DNA of 10,653 bases, taken from assembly GCA_937876275.1 (NCBI GenBank), contig CALFIA010000225.1:1-10653 (forward strand), given 5' to 3'. The position numbers and the translations under genes were made by a program. The notes below the pieces were generated by a model that saw nothing but the letters and a program-made list of their open reading frames with translations, was not told the origin of the DNA and made no database searches. The first letter of the stretch is position 1; every line of letters begins with the position of its first letter. Below, one piece after another: positions 1 to 7,624 of the stretch. The stretch comes from an uncultured Actinomycetes bacterium (lineage in GTDB: Bacteria > Actinomycetota > Actinomycetes > S36-B12).

Positions 1-252
1 ACGCGGAGTGCCGTAACGGTTTCCGGCGAACTCGGCCCATTCGAGGAACTCCCCCTGATTAACCATGGTCTCAAAGCGCTCACGGGTCACGAAGAAGTAA
101 TTAACACCGTCGATCTCGCCCTCACGAGGAGGTCGTGTGGTGGCACTTACGGACAGCCACACGCTGGGGTCAGTGCGAAGTGCCTCAGCCACGACGGTGC
201 TCTTGCCGACACCCGAGGGCCCGGACACGACAATCAGCGGGGCTGCACTCAT
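1..252 (-). CDS. gmk: Guanylate kinase, N-terminal part (cut by window edge)
   Basis: This enzyme phosphorylates GMP to GDP with ATP in the cytoplasm, a step in purine nucleotide supply. The first 84 residues are present; the family is usually about 190-210 residues, so more than half lies beyond the left edge. Seen directly: a P-loop GPSGVGKST at residues 11-19, and the GMP-binding stretch SATTRPPREGE (36-46) followed by GVNYFF, with R40, R43, E46 and Y52 at the expected places. The ATG sits in a TGATG overlap with the mihF stop, and I see no strong Shine-Dalgarno in front of it, so translation probably depends on coupling to mihF. mihF followed by gmk is a common actinobacterial order. Identification is certain. 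Confidence 0.97.
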   Translation of the reverse strand, partial: MSAAPLIVVSGPSGVGKSTVVAEALRTDPSVWLSVSATTRPPREGEIDGVNYFFVTRERFETMVNQGEFLEWAEFAGNRYGTPR

Positions 253-560
253 CAGATCACTCGCAGGAGCTCGAGTCGCTGACGCTCCCCCAAGCCCCGA
301 AGTCGGCGCGATGCAGCGATGTCGATATCGCGCATGATGGCGTCTGCCTTTGCCGTGCCGACTCCCGGCAGCGCAGTGAGAAAGGCTCGAATAGGCAGAG
401 CCCCCCAGGCCTGGTTTTGCTCACACGCCTCCAGAACATCACGAGCTTTCAAATCTCCCGATTTCAATCGCTGCCGGATGAGGGCGCGTTCTTGTCGCGA
501 TGCCAGTGCCCGTTCCAGGGCCTGGGTCCGCTGCTCGGGAGTACGACTCGGAGCACTCAC
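252..560 (-). CDS. mihF: Actinobacterial integration host factor (mIHF/sIHF family)
   Basis: A small basic nucleoid-associated protein that binds DNA through a helix-two-turn-helix fold and helps shape the chromosome; in mycobacteria and Streptomyces this family affects nucleoid compaction and gene expression. The 102-residue length fits the family (about 105). Seen: an N-terminal basic helix starting TPEQRTQALERA (7-18), the core LPGVGTAKADAIM (64-76), and the diagnostic RLRGLGERQRLELL (86-99). The start is GTG in a GTGA overlap with the pyrF stop, with GGAGG only 4 nt upstream; the TPEQR stretch near the N-terminus matches the family start, so no upstream extension is needed. It lies between pyrF and gmk, the usual actinobacterial location. 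It is unrelated in sequence to E. coli IHF (HimA/HimD). Confidence 0.95.
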   Translation of the reverse strand: MSAPSRTPEQRTQALERALASRQERALIRQRLKSGDLKARDVLEACEQNQAWGALPIRAFLTALPGVGTAKADAIMRDIDIAASRRLRGLGERQRLELLRVI

Positions 561-1264
561 CTGGCCTCCGGTAAGGAATCGCGGAGTGCTCGTGCGGCCG
601 CACCGGGATCATCTGCACCGGTGATCGGGCGACCGATGACCAGGAGATCGGCTCCGGAAGCGAGGGCTGATTCTGGCGTGGCCACGCGCTTCTGATCCTG
701 GACACCTGCACCAGCCGGACGAACTCCCGGCGTAATCAAGATGACGTCGGCAGGCACGGCCGATCGAATGGCCGCAACTTCCAACGGCGAACACACGATT
801 GCGCGCGCTCCGGCACCGACGGCGAGGACAGCCAGCCGAACAGCTGCGTCAAGCGATGGCCCGCGCATCCCCACGGACTCCAAGGCGGCGTCATCTAGTG
901 AGGTCAGGACCGTGACTGCCGTGATTCGAGTATCAGGAAGGGCCGCTGCCGCAGCGGCGATCATTTCCGCTCCACCCGCGGCATGCACCGTGAGGAAATC
1001 AGGAGAGAGGTGACGTACGGCGCTCGCGGCTCCCGCGACAGTAGCCGGTATGTCATGCAGTTTGAGATCGAGAAAGATCTTGGTTTCAGGCGCCCCCGCA
1101 CGATGTGCCGCATCGCGCGCAGCCTCGACCGCTGCGGCACCATCACGACAAAAGACCTCAAGTCCGACTTTCAGGGTCGAGACATACGGAGCGGTAGTGA
1201 GGGCCAAGGAACTCAAGGTCTCGAGGTCAGGCGCATCGAGCGCCACTGCAATCGGTGCACTCAT
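557..1264 (-). CDS. pyrF: Orotidine 5'-phosphate decarboxylase, short group I type
   Basis: Catalyses the last step of UMP synthesis, OMP to UMP plus CO2, as a TIM-barrel homodimer. At 235 residues it has the length of the E. coli/B. subtilis group (about 240), not the roughly 275-residue form of Streptomyces and Mycobacterium. Seen: VALD with D10, LKVGLE with K32, the catalytic D-x-K-x-x-D motif in FLDLKLHDIP (D66, K68, D71), the phosphate-loop region ITPGVRP (177-183) and IGRPIT (210-215) with R212. All key residues are present, so it should be active. The ATG overlaps the pyrD stop as ATGA; GAGGAG lies 11 nt upstream inside the last codons of pyrD. It is followed by mihF with a 4-nt overlap. 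pyrE, which would make its substrate, is not in the window. Confidence 0.97.
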   Translation of the reverse strand: MSAPIAVALDAPDLETLSSLALTTAPYVSTLKVGLEVFCRDGAAAVEAARDAAHRAGAPETKIFLDLKLHDIPATVAGAASAVRHLSPDFLTVHAAGGAEMIAAAAAALPDTRITAVTVLTSLDDAALESVGMRGPSLDAAVRLAVLAVGAGARAIVCSPLEVAAIRSAVPADVILITPGVRPAGAGVQDQKRVATPESALASGADLLVIGRPITGADDPGAAARALRDSLPEAR

Positions 1265-2286
1265 TCGACTTCGAACTCCTCGTCTTCGTCAGCGATGAGA
1301 TCTGCATCCGCCGAACGGTGAGCGTACGAAATCGCATCACTCAAGCGAGAGAACCCATGATCAGCCAACTGCTGGGCCAGCTCATGCTGGATCCGAATCG
1401 GAGCGCTGGGATCGTTGAACACCACCGTGCCGACCGAGACTGCACTGGCACCCGCCAGGATGAATTGGAAGGCATCCTGACCGGTGCGAATTCCACCCAT
1501 CCCGAGGACAGGAATGTCAGGCAATGCCTTGCGAATCTGCCAGACACAGCGCACGGCGATGGGTCGAATAGCAGGGCCAGAGAGGCCACCGGTGACTCCC
1601 GCCAATGCAGGTCGCATCGTATCGGTGTTGATGACCATTCCCAGCGTTGTGTTCATGACTGAGATGCCCGTGGCACCTGCCCGAACAACGGCATGAGCGA
1701 TTTCGGCAATGTCAGTGACGTCAGGCGACAGCTTGGCCAGGATCGGCATCTTCGGATCGCTGAAACGACGAACGGCCTGAATCACACTCGATGCAGAGTC
1801 AGGCTGGCAGGCAAAGACCAACCCACGGTTCTCGACATTCGGGCAGGAGATATTCACCTCGATGCCTGCAATGCCCGGAACGTTCCGTAGTTTCTGCGCC
1901 AGCTTTGAGTACTCATCAACGTTGCTGCCCGCGATCGACACGATGGTTCGTGCGCCTCGCTGATCGAGCCAGGCAAGGTCCTTCTCGATGAACTGATCGA
2001 TACCTGGGCCCTGCAAGCCAATTGAATTCAGCATGCCACTCGGGGTCTCGGCCATGCGCGGTGTCGCCCGCCCCGACCGCGGCTGAAGCATGACGCTCTT
2101 GGTCACGATGCCGCCGAGCTCAGTGATGTCGAAGAACTGATCGAGCTCTCGCCCAGCCGCTGCGCAGCCGGAGGCGGTAAGCACCGGGGCCGGCAGTTCG
2201 AGCGATCCAAGCGAAGTCGACATGTCGACGTCAGGTACTTGCTCTGCGGAACCATTCGCAGCAGGCGAGAAAACAGCGCGAGTCAT
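1261..2286 (-). CDS. pyrD: Dihydroorotate dehydrogenase, class 1B catalytic subunit
   Basis: FMN-containing TIM-barrel subunit that oxidises dihydroorotate to orotate and passes electrons to PyrK, ending on NAD+. The class is set by the catalytic cysteine C148 in VNISCPN (144-150), where class 2 enzymes use serine, and by the adjacent pyrK. Other expected stretches: LTASG (36-40), TKS with K63, NSIGLQ (87-92), MNTT (211-214), GGLSG (233-237) and GMGGIRTG (262-269). At 341 residues it is about 30 longer than usual: some 21 residues precede MSTSLGSLELPAPV, where most family members begin, and the C-terminus ends in an acidic tail DEDEEFEVE. The first ATG is kept because it makes TGATG with the pyrK stop and has GGAAGG 9 nt upstream. 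The internal ATG at codon 22 (2223) is an alternative start with no clear Shine-Dalgarno. Confidence 0.95.
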   Translation of the reverse strand: MTRAVFSPAANGSAEQVPDVDMSTSLGSLELPAPVLTASGCAAAGRELDQFFDITELGGIVTKSVMLQPRSGRATPRMAETPSGMLNSIGLQGPGIDQFIEKDLAWLDQRGARTIVSIAGSNVDEYSKLAQKLRNVPGIAGIEVNISCPNVENRGLVFACQPDSASSVIQAVRRFSDPKMPILAKLSPDVTDIAEIAHAVVRAGATGISVMNTTLGMVINTDTMRPALAGVTGGLSGPAIRPIAVRCVWQIRKALPDIPVLGMGGIRTGQDAFQFILAGASAVSVGTVVFNDPSAPIRIQHELAQQLADHGFSRLSDAISYAHRSADADLIADEDEEFEVE

Positions 2287-3146
2287 CAGTGACCGCCTTC
2301 CACGGGTGCACCCCAGGTATCAGCCGGCACCGTACCCACGTCGCTCCAGCGCACTCGATCGCCGCGGAACACCGGTCCCTCCACGCACGAACGGACCATA
2401 CGGGTGACGCCGTCATCACCGATAACCGGCAAGACACAGGTCATGCACACCCCGATACCGCAGGCCATCGACTCCTCGACTGAGCACTGGCTATGCGCGC
2501 GCTTCTCCGAGGCCACTGATGCCACTGCGGCAAGCATGCCCATCGGACCGCATGCGTAGACGACGGCGGAGTCCGACTTATCCATGATGTCGGGGAGCAC
2601 ATCCGTGACGCGTCCTTGTACTCCGGATGACCCGTCATCAGTCGTGATGGTCAAAGTGGTCGCCAGGCGCTTGATATCCAAGGTGCCGAACAGCTTCTCT
2701 TCGGTCGAAGCACCGAGAACGACGTCAACGCGACACCCACGCTCACGCAGTTGCTCGGCGAGCATGAAGAGCGGGGCAGATCCGTATCCACCGCCGACAA
2801 GAACGCAGGACACCTTCTCCTTGGGCAGGATGAAAGGCCTGCCCAGAGGGCCGACGATACTCAGCGGGTCATGGCGACGCCGTTCGCTCAACCACTGGGA
2901 TCCAGGACCGCTAACGCCCACAACTATGTCAAGTGTCCCTCCGTACATACCGCGCATCTGTACTTGGTGAATGGCGAAGGATCGGCGCAGCAGCATGGAA
3001 GTCTCCTCACCACCGATGCCGATGTTCAGAAAGTGGCCAGGGCGCGTGATCTCAGGAATACCTGGTGCCGTGAGAGAAATGACGAAGTAGTTTCCCGCTC
3101 GCTTGACGTCGAGGACCTCGCCACGAATCTGCACCGGATTGCTCAT
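2286..3146 (-). CDS. pyrK: Dihydroorotate dehydrogenase electron transfer subunit PyrK
   Basis: Ferredoxin-reductase-like subunit that carries electrons from PyrD FMN through a [2Fe-2S] cluster and FAD to NAD+. It is 286 residues from the ATG. Seen: FAD-binding region LLRRSFAIH (52-60), NAD-binding GGGYGSAPLF (118-127), YACGPMGML (197-205), and cluster cysteines C229, C234 and C237 in ACGIGVCMTC plus C254 in RSCVEGPVF. The FAD motif has alanine where many PyrK proteins have serine (RRPxS), a small departure. Two starts are possible: GTG at 3149 or the ATG at 3146. AGGGG lies 7 nt before the ATG but only 4 nt before the GTG, so the ATG is preferred; its A is shared with the carB TGA. It overlaps pyrD by 1 nt. 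Its presence means pyrimidine synthesis here is NAD-linked, not tied to the quinone pool. Confidence 0.94.
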   Translation of the reverse strand: MSNPVQIRGEVLDVKRAGNYFVISLTAPGIPEITRPGHFLNIGIGGEETSMLLRRSFAIHQVQMRGMYGGTLDIVVGVSGPGSQWLSERRRHDPLSIVGPLGRPFILPKEKVSCVLVGGGYGSAPLFMLAEQLRERGCRVDVVLGASTEEKLFGTLDIKRLATTLTITTDDGSSGVQGRVTDVLPDIMDKSDSAVVYACGPMGMLAAVASVASEKRAHSQCSVEESMACGIGVCMTCVLPVIGDDGVTRMVRSCVEGPVFRGDRVRWSDVGTVPADTWGAPVEGGH

Positions 3147-6100
3147 CACACTTCCCCTGCTCGACGGGCGGCCAAGTCTGCGCCGTGTTCCTGAAGCGAT
3201 CGAACGCCAGCCTCACCCTTCTGCAACGACTCGATACCTTGAACCGCCGCCGCGAGACCTTGAACAGTCGTGATGCAGGGAACACCACGCGTGACCGCAG
3301 CCGTACGGATCTCGTAGCCATCGAGACGTGGACCAACGCCGTAGGGCGTGTTGACGATCAATTGCACATCTCCAGCCATGATGGCGTCAACGGTGGTCTT
3401 CTCGCCATGAGGACCGGTTCCCTCCGACTGCTTACGCAGCACCTGGGCCGGGACACCGTTGCGCCGCAAGACTTCAGCGGTGCCCTGTGTAGCCAGAATG
3501 GTGAAGCCGAGATCGTGAAGAATCTTGATCGGGAAGATCGCTGAGCGCTTGTCGCGATTAGCCAAGGACACGAACGCCGTGCCTGACATGGGCAGAGCGC
3601 CGAAGGCCGCGTCCTGGGATTTCGCGAAGGCGATACCAAACGTATCGTCGATCCCCATCACTTCACCGGTCGAACGCATCTCCGGTCCGAGCACGGTGTC
3701 GACGCCGTGAAATCGACCGAACGGCAGCACGGCTTCCTTCACCGAGACGGCTGAGCCGGCCGGCATGGTGCCGCCATCACCCTCAGCAGGCAGGATCCCC
3801 TGATCGCGGAGTTCTGCGATGGTCTGCCCAACCATGACCCGAGCTGCCGCCTTGGCGATTGGAACAGCCGTGGCCTTCGACACGAACGGCACTGTCCGCG
3901 AGGCACGGGGGTTCGCCTCAAGAACATAGAGAACGTCTCCGGCCAGCGCGTATTGCACGTTGAGCAGACCCAGTACCCCTACTCCCTTCGCGATCGCCAA
4001 TGTGGATGCCCGAATGCGTTCGATCTCGCCTGCACCCAAGGTGATCGGAGGCAGCGCACATGCCGAGTCGCCTGAGTGAATGCCTGCCTCTTCAATGTGC
4101 TCCATCACACCCGCGAGGAATAGCTCTTGGCCGTCATACAGGGCATCGACATCGATCTCGATCGCGTCATCGAGAAAACGGTCGACGAGGACCGGATGCT
4201 CCGCAGTGACATCGGTTGCGCGGGTCAGGTAGTCCGCGAGCATCTCATCGTCATACACGATCTCCATTCCACGCCCGCCCAGCACATAGCTCGGGCGCAC
4301 TAGAACGGGATATCCGACGTCAGCAGCAATCGCCTGCGCCTCGGGGAACGAGAACGCGGTTCCGTGGCGAGGCGCGGGAAGTCCGGCCTCAGCGAGCACT
4401 CGCCCAAACGCGCCTCGCTCCTCAGCCAAGTGAATCGACTCGGGGCTCGTGCCGATGATGGGTACTCCCGCATTCTTCAGCGCCTGAGCAAGACCCAGCG
4501 GAGTTTGCCCGCCAAGCTGAACAATCGCGCCAACCAATCGACCGGCTCCGGATTCCGCATGGACGATTTCCAGGACGTCTTCAAGGGTTAACGGCTCGAA
4601 GTAGAGACGATCTGACGTGTCGTAGTCAGTCGAGACTGTCTCAGGGTTGCAATTGACCATGATGGTCTCGTAGCCAGCATCGCGCAGCGTCAACGCAGCG
4701 TGCACGCAGGAGTAGTCGAACTCAATACCCTGGCCGATGCGATTGGGTCCTGAACCAAGAATGATCACCTTGTCACGGTCACTAGGAACGACTTCAGTTT
4801 CCTCGTCGTACGACGAGTAGTGATACGGGGTTTGCGCAGCAAACTCCGCGGCGCAGGTGTCGACAGTCTTGTATACGGGACGCACGCCGAGCGAATGTCG
4901 AATCTCGCGAACCTCAGCCTCGGATAGCCCACGCAACTGGGCGATTTGACGATCAGAGAATCCGTGCCGCTTGGCGTGGCGAATGACATCGGAACTCAGA
5001 TTGTCGGCGGTCTTCACCTCAGCAGCCACCTCATTGATGAGGCAGATCTGATCGAGGAACCACGGGTCGATCTTGGTGGCGTCATGCACCTGCTCCGGTG
5101 TGGCGCCGAGTGCCAAGGCACGCTGAACCAAGGAAAGGCGTCCGTCGTGCGGCTTGCGCATCCGCGCCAGAAGGTCTGCAACATCGACGGGCTCGTCGCT
5201 CCAAGCGAACACAGCCTCAGGCTTCTCGAGAGAGCGCAGTGCCTTTTGAAGCGCCTCGGTGAAGTTGCGACCGATGGCCATGGCTTCGCCGACACTCTTC
5301 ATCGTCGTGGTGAGCACTGGATCAGCCTGCGGGAACTTCTCGAAGGCAAATCGCGGCACCTTGACCACGATGTAGTCGAGAGTTGGTTCGAAGGATGCTG
5401 GGGTCTTCTCAGTGATGTCATTGGGAATCTCGTCGAGCGTGTACCCGATCGCCAACCGAGCAGCGATCTTCGCGATCGGGAAGCCGGTCGCTTTCGATGC
5501 CAGGGCAGATGAGCGCGAGACCCGGGGATTCATTTCGATGACGATCAGGCGGCCATCGGCGGGGTTGATCGCGAATTGAATATTGCATCCACCGGTATCG
5601 ACACCAACGGCGCGAATGATTTCGATTCCGACATCACGCATCCGCTGGAATTCGCGGTCTGTGAGCGTAAGTGACGGTGCAACCGTGATGGAGTCTCCGG
5701 TGTGGACTCCCATGGGGTCCAGGTTCTCGATCGAGCACACGACGACCACGTTGTCATGGTGATCACGCATAAGTTCGAGTTCGTACTCTTTCCATCCAAT
5801 GATGGACTCTTCGAGCAGCACCTCGGTGGTGGGGCTTGCCTGCAGGCCTGCTCCGGCAATACGGCGTAGATCGGTTTCGTCATAGGCAATTCCCGAACCT
5901 GCTCCACCCATGGTGAAGGACGGGCGTACGACTACCGGGTACTTCAGGTCATCAACTGCTTCGAGGCAGTCTTCGAGCGAGTGGCAAATTGCCGATCGGG
6001 CACTTTCAGCTCCGATGTCGGCAACGATCTGGCGGAAGATCTCACGATTCTCGCCACGCTCGATTGCGTCGACATCAGCACCGATCAACTCGACATCGTA

Positions 6101-6430
6101 CTTAGCAAGGACGCCATTCTTGTGTAGTGCGATTGCCGCATTCAGAGCCGTTTGACCGCCGAGGGTAGGAAGCAGGGCGTCAGGTCGCTCCTTGGCAATG
6201 ATGCGCTCGAGGAATTCCGGAGTGATGGGCTCGATGTAGGTTGCATCGGAGAACTCGGGATCAGTCATGATCGTGGCAGGATTCGAGTTGACGAGAACTA
6301 CCCGAAGACCCTCGTCGCGCAGTACGCGGCATGCTTGCGTACCCGAATAATCGAACTCACAGGCCTGGCCGATGACAATCGGCCCCGAGCCGATCACCAT
6401 GACCGACCGGAGATCCTCACGCCTGGGCAT
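3146..6430 (-). CDS. carB: Carbamoyl phosphate synthetase large subunit
   Basis: Uses ammonia delivered from CarA, bicarbonate and two ATP to make carbamoyl phosphate for pyrimidines and arginine. The 1094 residues show the full architecture: carboxyphosphate half (about 1-400) with GSGPIVIGQACEFDYSG (14-30), ATP-grasp stretch VVVRPSFTMGGAGSG (166-180) and EMNPRVSRSSALASKATG (299-316); oligomerisation region (about 400-550); carbamoyl phosphate half (about 555-940) with GSGPNRIGQGIEFDYS (559-574), VLVRPSYVLGGRGMEIVYDD (709-728) and EANPRASR (838-845); and a C-terminal MGS-like allosteric domain (about 950-1075). In the last, T981 and T984 in ATQGTA and K1000 in LRKQSEG match the E. coli UMP-binding residues (T974, T977, K993), suggesting UMP feedback control. 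The MPRREDLRSV start matches the family and lies 14 nt inside the end of carA. It ends in a TGATG overlap with pyrK. Confidence 0.98.
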   Translation of the reverse strand: MPRREDLRSVMVIGSGPIVIGQACEFDYSGTQACRVLRDEGLRVVLVNSNPATIMTDPEFSDATYIEPITPEFLERIIAKERPDALLPTLGGQTALNAAIALHKNGVLAKYDVELIGADVDAIERGENREIFRQIVADIGAESARSAICHSLEDCLEAVDDLKYPVVVRPSFTMGGAGSGIAYDETDLRRIAGAGLQASPTTEVLLEESIIGWKEYELELMRDHHDNVVVVCSIENLDPMGVHTGDSITVAPSLTLTDREFQRMRDVGIEIIRAVGVDTGGCNIQFAINPADGRLIVIEMNPRVSRSSALASKATGFPIAKIAARLAIGYTLDEIPNDITEKTPASFEPTLDYIVVKVPRFAFEKFPQADPVLTTTMKSVGEAMAIGRNFTEALQKALRSLEKPEAVFAWSDEPVDVADLLARMRKPHDGRLSLVQRALALGATPEQVHDATKIDPWFLDQICLINEVAAEVKTADNLSSDVIRHAKRHGFSDRQIAQLRGLSEAEVREIRHSLGVRPVYKTVDTCAAEFAAQTPYHYSSYDEETEVVPSDRDKVIILGSGPNRIGQGIEFDYSCVHAALTLRDAGYETIMVNCNPETVSTDYDTSDRLYFEPLTLEDVLEIVHAESGAGRLVGAIVQLGGQTPLGLAQALKNAGVPIIGTSPESIHLAEERGAFGRVLAEAGLPAPRHGTAFSFPEAQAIAADVGYPVLVRPSYVLGGRGMEIVYDDEMLADYLTRATDVTAEHPVLVDRFLDDAIEIDVDALYDGQELFLAGVMEHIEEAGIHSGDSACALPPITLGAGEIERIRASTLAIAKGVGVLGLLNVQYALAGDVLYVLEANPRASRTVPFVSKATAVPIAKAAARVMVGQTIAELRDQGILPAEGDGGTMPAGSAVSVKEAVLPFGRFHGVDTVLGPEMRSTGEVMGIDDTFGIAFAKSQDAAFGALPMSGTAFVSLANRDKRSAIFPIKILHDLGFTILATQGTAEVLRRNGVPAQVLRKQSEGTGPHGEKTTVDAIMAGDVQLIVNTPYGVGPRLDGYEIRTAAVTRGVPCITTVQGLAAAVQGIESLQKGEAGVRSLQEHGADLAARRAGEV
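3152..3158 (-). promoter_or_regulatory. Ribosome binding site deciding the pyrK start
   Basis: The minus strand reads AGGGGAA within the last codons of carB. AGGGG is 7 nt before the ATG at 3146 but only 4 nt before the GTG at 3149, which favours the ATG as the pyrK start. Confidence 0.6.
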
Positions 6431-7550
6431 GTACGCCTGCTTCCATTACTGTCACGAACTCGTCGAAGAGATATGAGGCGTCGTGCGGACCCGCTGCCGC
6501 CTCGGGGTGGTACTGCACGCTGAATGCCGGGCGATCGAGGAGACGAAGTCCTTCGACGACGTCATCATTCAGGCACACATGGCTCACCTCAGCCCGACCG
6601 AACGGCGTGTCGAAGGCTCCGTCTCGCGGCGCGTCAACAGCGAAGCCGTGATTGTGCGCGGTCACTTCGACCTTACGCGTACGAAGATCCATGACCGGCT
6701 GGTTGATCCCGCGATGGCCGTAGCGCAGCTTGTAGGTTCCCAGGCCGAGCGCCCGTCCGAGGATCTGGTTTCCGAAGCAGATACCGAAGACCGGGAGGCG
6801 CGCCTCAAGAACCGATTGCATGAGACTGACCGCGTGCGTGGCGGTAGCAGGATCACCAGGCCCGTTCGAGAAGAAGACACCGTCGGGAGCGACCGCCACT
6901 ATCTGTTCGAAGTTCGCGGTGGCCGGAAGCACATGGACTTCGATGCCGCGCTCTGCCATGCGGAATGGAGTCATCGACTTGATGCCGAGGTCAATTGCCG
7001 CCACGGTGAATCGCTTCGCCCCGTGAGCTGAAACGACGTAGGGCGCCGAAGTGGTGACTTCATCGGTCAAGTTGGCGCCCTGCATGCCCGGAGTCGCCTG
7101 CACTCGCGCAAGCAGGTCAGCATCGGAGGCCTCTGCATCGCGGCCACTGAACAGGCCCACGCGCATGCTGCCACGTTCGCGAAGATGACGAGTGAGTGCG
7201 CGTGTATCGATTTCGCACACCCCGACGATTTCTTGGTCGATGAGATCCGACTCCAGGTCGGAGTCAGCGCGCCAGTTGGACGTCACGCGAGAAGGATCAC
7301 GCACGACGTAACCAGCAACCCGGATGCGGTTGGACTCGGGGTCCTCGTGGTTCATGCCGGTGTTGCCGACGTGCGGTGCAGTCATGATGACGACCTGGCG
7401 ACGATACGACGGATCTGTCAAGGTCTCCTGGTAGCCGCTCATCCCAGTGGAGAACACAGCCTCACCAAAGGCCGTGCCGATCGCGCCATAGGCACGACCG
7501 CGCATCACGCGGCCATCTTCGAGTACGAGTACTGCCGGAACGCGGCTCAT
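6417..7550 (-). CDS. carA: Carbamoyl phosphate synthetase small (glutaminase) subunit
   Basis: Hydrolyses glutamine and channels ammonia to CarB. At 377 residues it is normal length. An N-terminal CarA-specific domain (about 1-150, with GEAVFSTGMSGYQETLTDPS at 29-48) is followed by a class I glutamine amidotransferase domain (about 180-365). The nucleophile is C258 in VFGICFGNQILG; H348 and E350 in QYHPEAAAG complete the triad, and FFSNGPGDPA (226-235) forms the expected glycine-rich loop. The start has a strong GGAGG 6 nt upstream. Its last 14 nt overlap carB, consistent with balanced synthesis of the two subunits. The 70 nt between this gene and pyrC are taken up by a possible 25-codon ORF whose stop overlaps this ATG. 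Confidence 0.98.
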   Translation of the reverse strand: MSRVPAVLVLEDGRVMRGRAYGAIGTAFGEAVFSTGMSGYQETLTDPSYRRQVVIMTAPHVGNTGMNHEDPESNRIRVAGYVVRDPSRVTSNWRADSDLESDLIDQEIVGVCEIDTRALTRHLRERGSMRVGLFSGRDAEASDADLLARVQATPGMQGANLTDEVTTSAPYVVSAHGAKRFTVAAIDLGIKSMTPFRMAERGIEVHVLPATANFEQIVAVAPDGVFFSNGPGDPATATHAVSLMQSVLEARLPVFGICFGNQILGRALGLGTYKLRYGHRGINQPVMDLRTRKVEVTAHNHGFAVDAPRDGAFDTPFGRAEVSHVCLNDDVVEGLRLLDRPAFSVQYHPEAAAGPHDASYLFDEFVTVMEAGVHAQA

Positions 7551-7624
7551 GCCTGACCTCCGAGGCGGAACGAGGGGTCGGGGGTCATAACCCCATTCAA
7601 CAGTGCAGCGAGGTCATGGTTCAT
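7547..7624 (-). CDS. Possible 25-residue microprotein ORF between pyrC and carA
   Basis: This ORF begins MNHDLAALL and ends RLGGQA; I recognise no family and assign no function. The ATG at 7624 forms ATGA with the pyrC stop and has GGAG with a 7-nt spacer. Its TGA at 7547-7549 forms ATGA with the carA start. It therefore fills exactly the only gap in the operon, and 17 of 25 codons end in G or C, compatible with coding. Many actinobacteria carry a gene for a roughly 170-residue membrane-associated protein at this position, so this may be a remnant, a device that carries ribosomes to carA, or a real small protein. It may equally be chance, since 25 open codons in GC-rich DNA are not rare. An RNA hairpin GGGGT-TATG-ACCCC lies inside it. 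Confidence 0.4.
   Translation of the reverse strand: MNHDLAALLNGVMTPDPSFRLGGQA
7557..7561 (-). promoter_or_regulatory. Ribosome binding site of carA
   Basis: The minus strand reads GGAGG with a 6-nt spacer to the carA ATG at 7550. It is one of the strongest Shine-Dalgarno sequences in the operon and lies inside the 3' end of the proposed 25-codon ORF, so carA could be entered independently as well as by coupling. Confidence 0.75.
7581..7594 (-). other. Small hairpin in the pyrC-carA spacer
   Basis: In the transcript GGGGU pairs with ACCCC around a UAUG loop (5 bp). A second CCCC run just downstream offers an alternative partner. No U-run follows, so it is not an intrinsic terminator. It could affect mRNA processing or stability, or be incidental. 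Confidence 0.3.

Noticed and set aside
135..695. Long plus-strand frame (186 codons) opposite gmk, mihF and pyrF
   Set aside because: It lies antisense to three clearly recognised genes, has low-complexity arginine/serine-rich composition, and resembles no family; it is a GC-driven shadow frame.
4946..5512. Plus-strand frame of 188 codons opposite carB
   Set aside because: Fully antisense to conserved carB sequence, with no recognisable motif or ribosome binding context of note.
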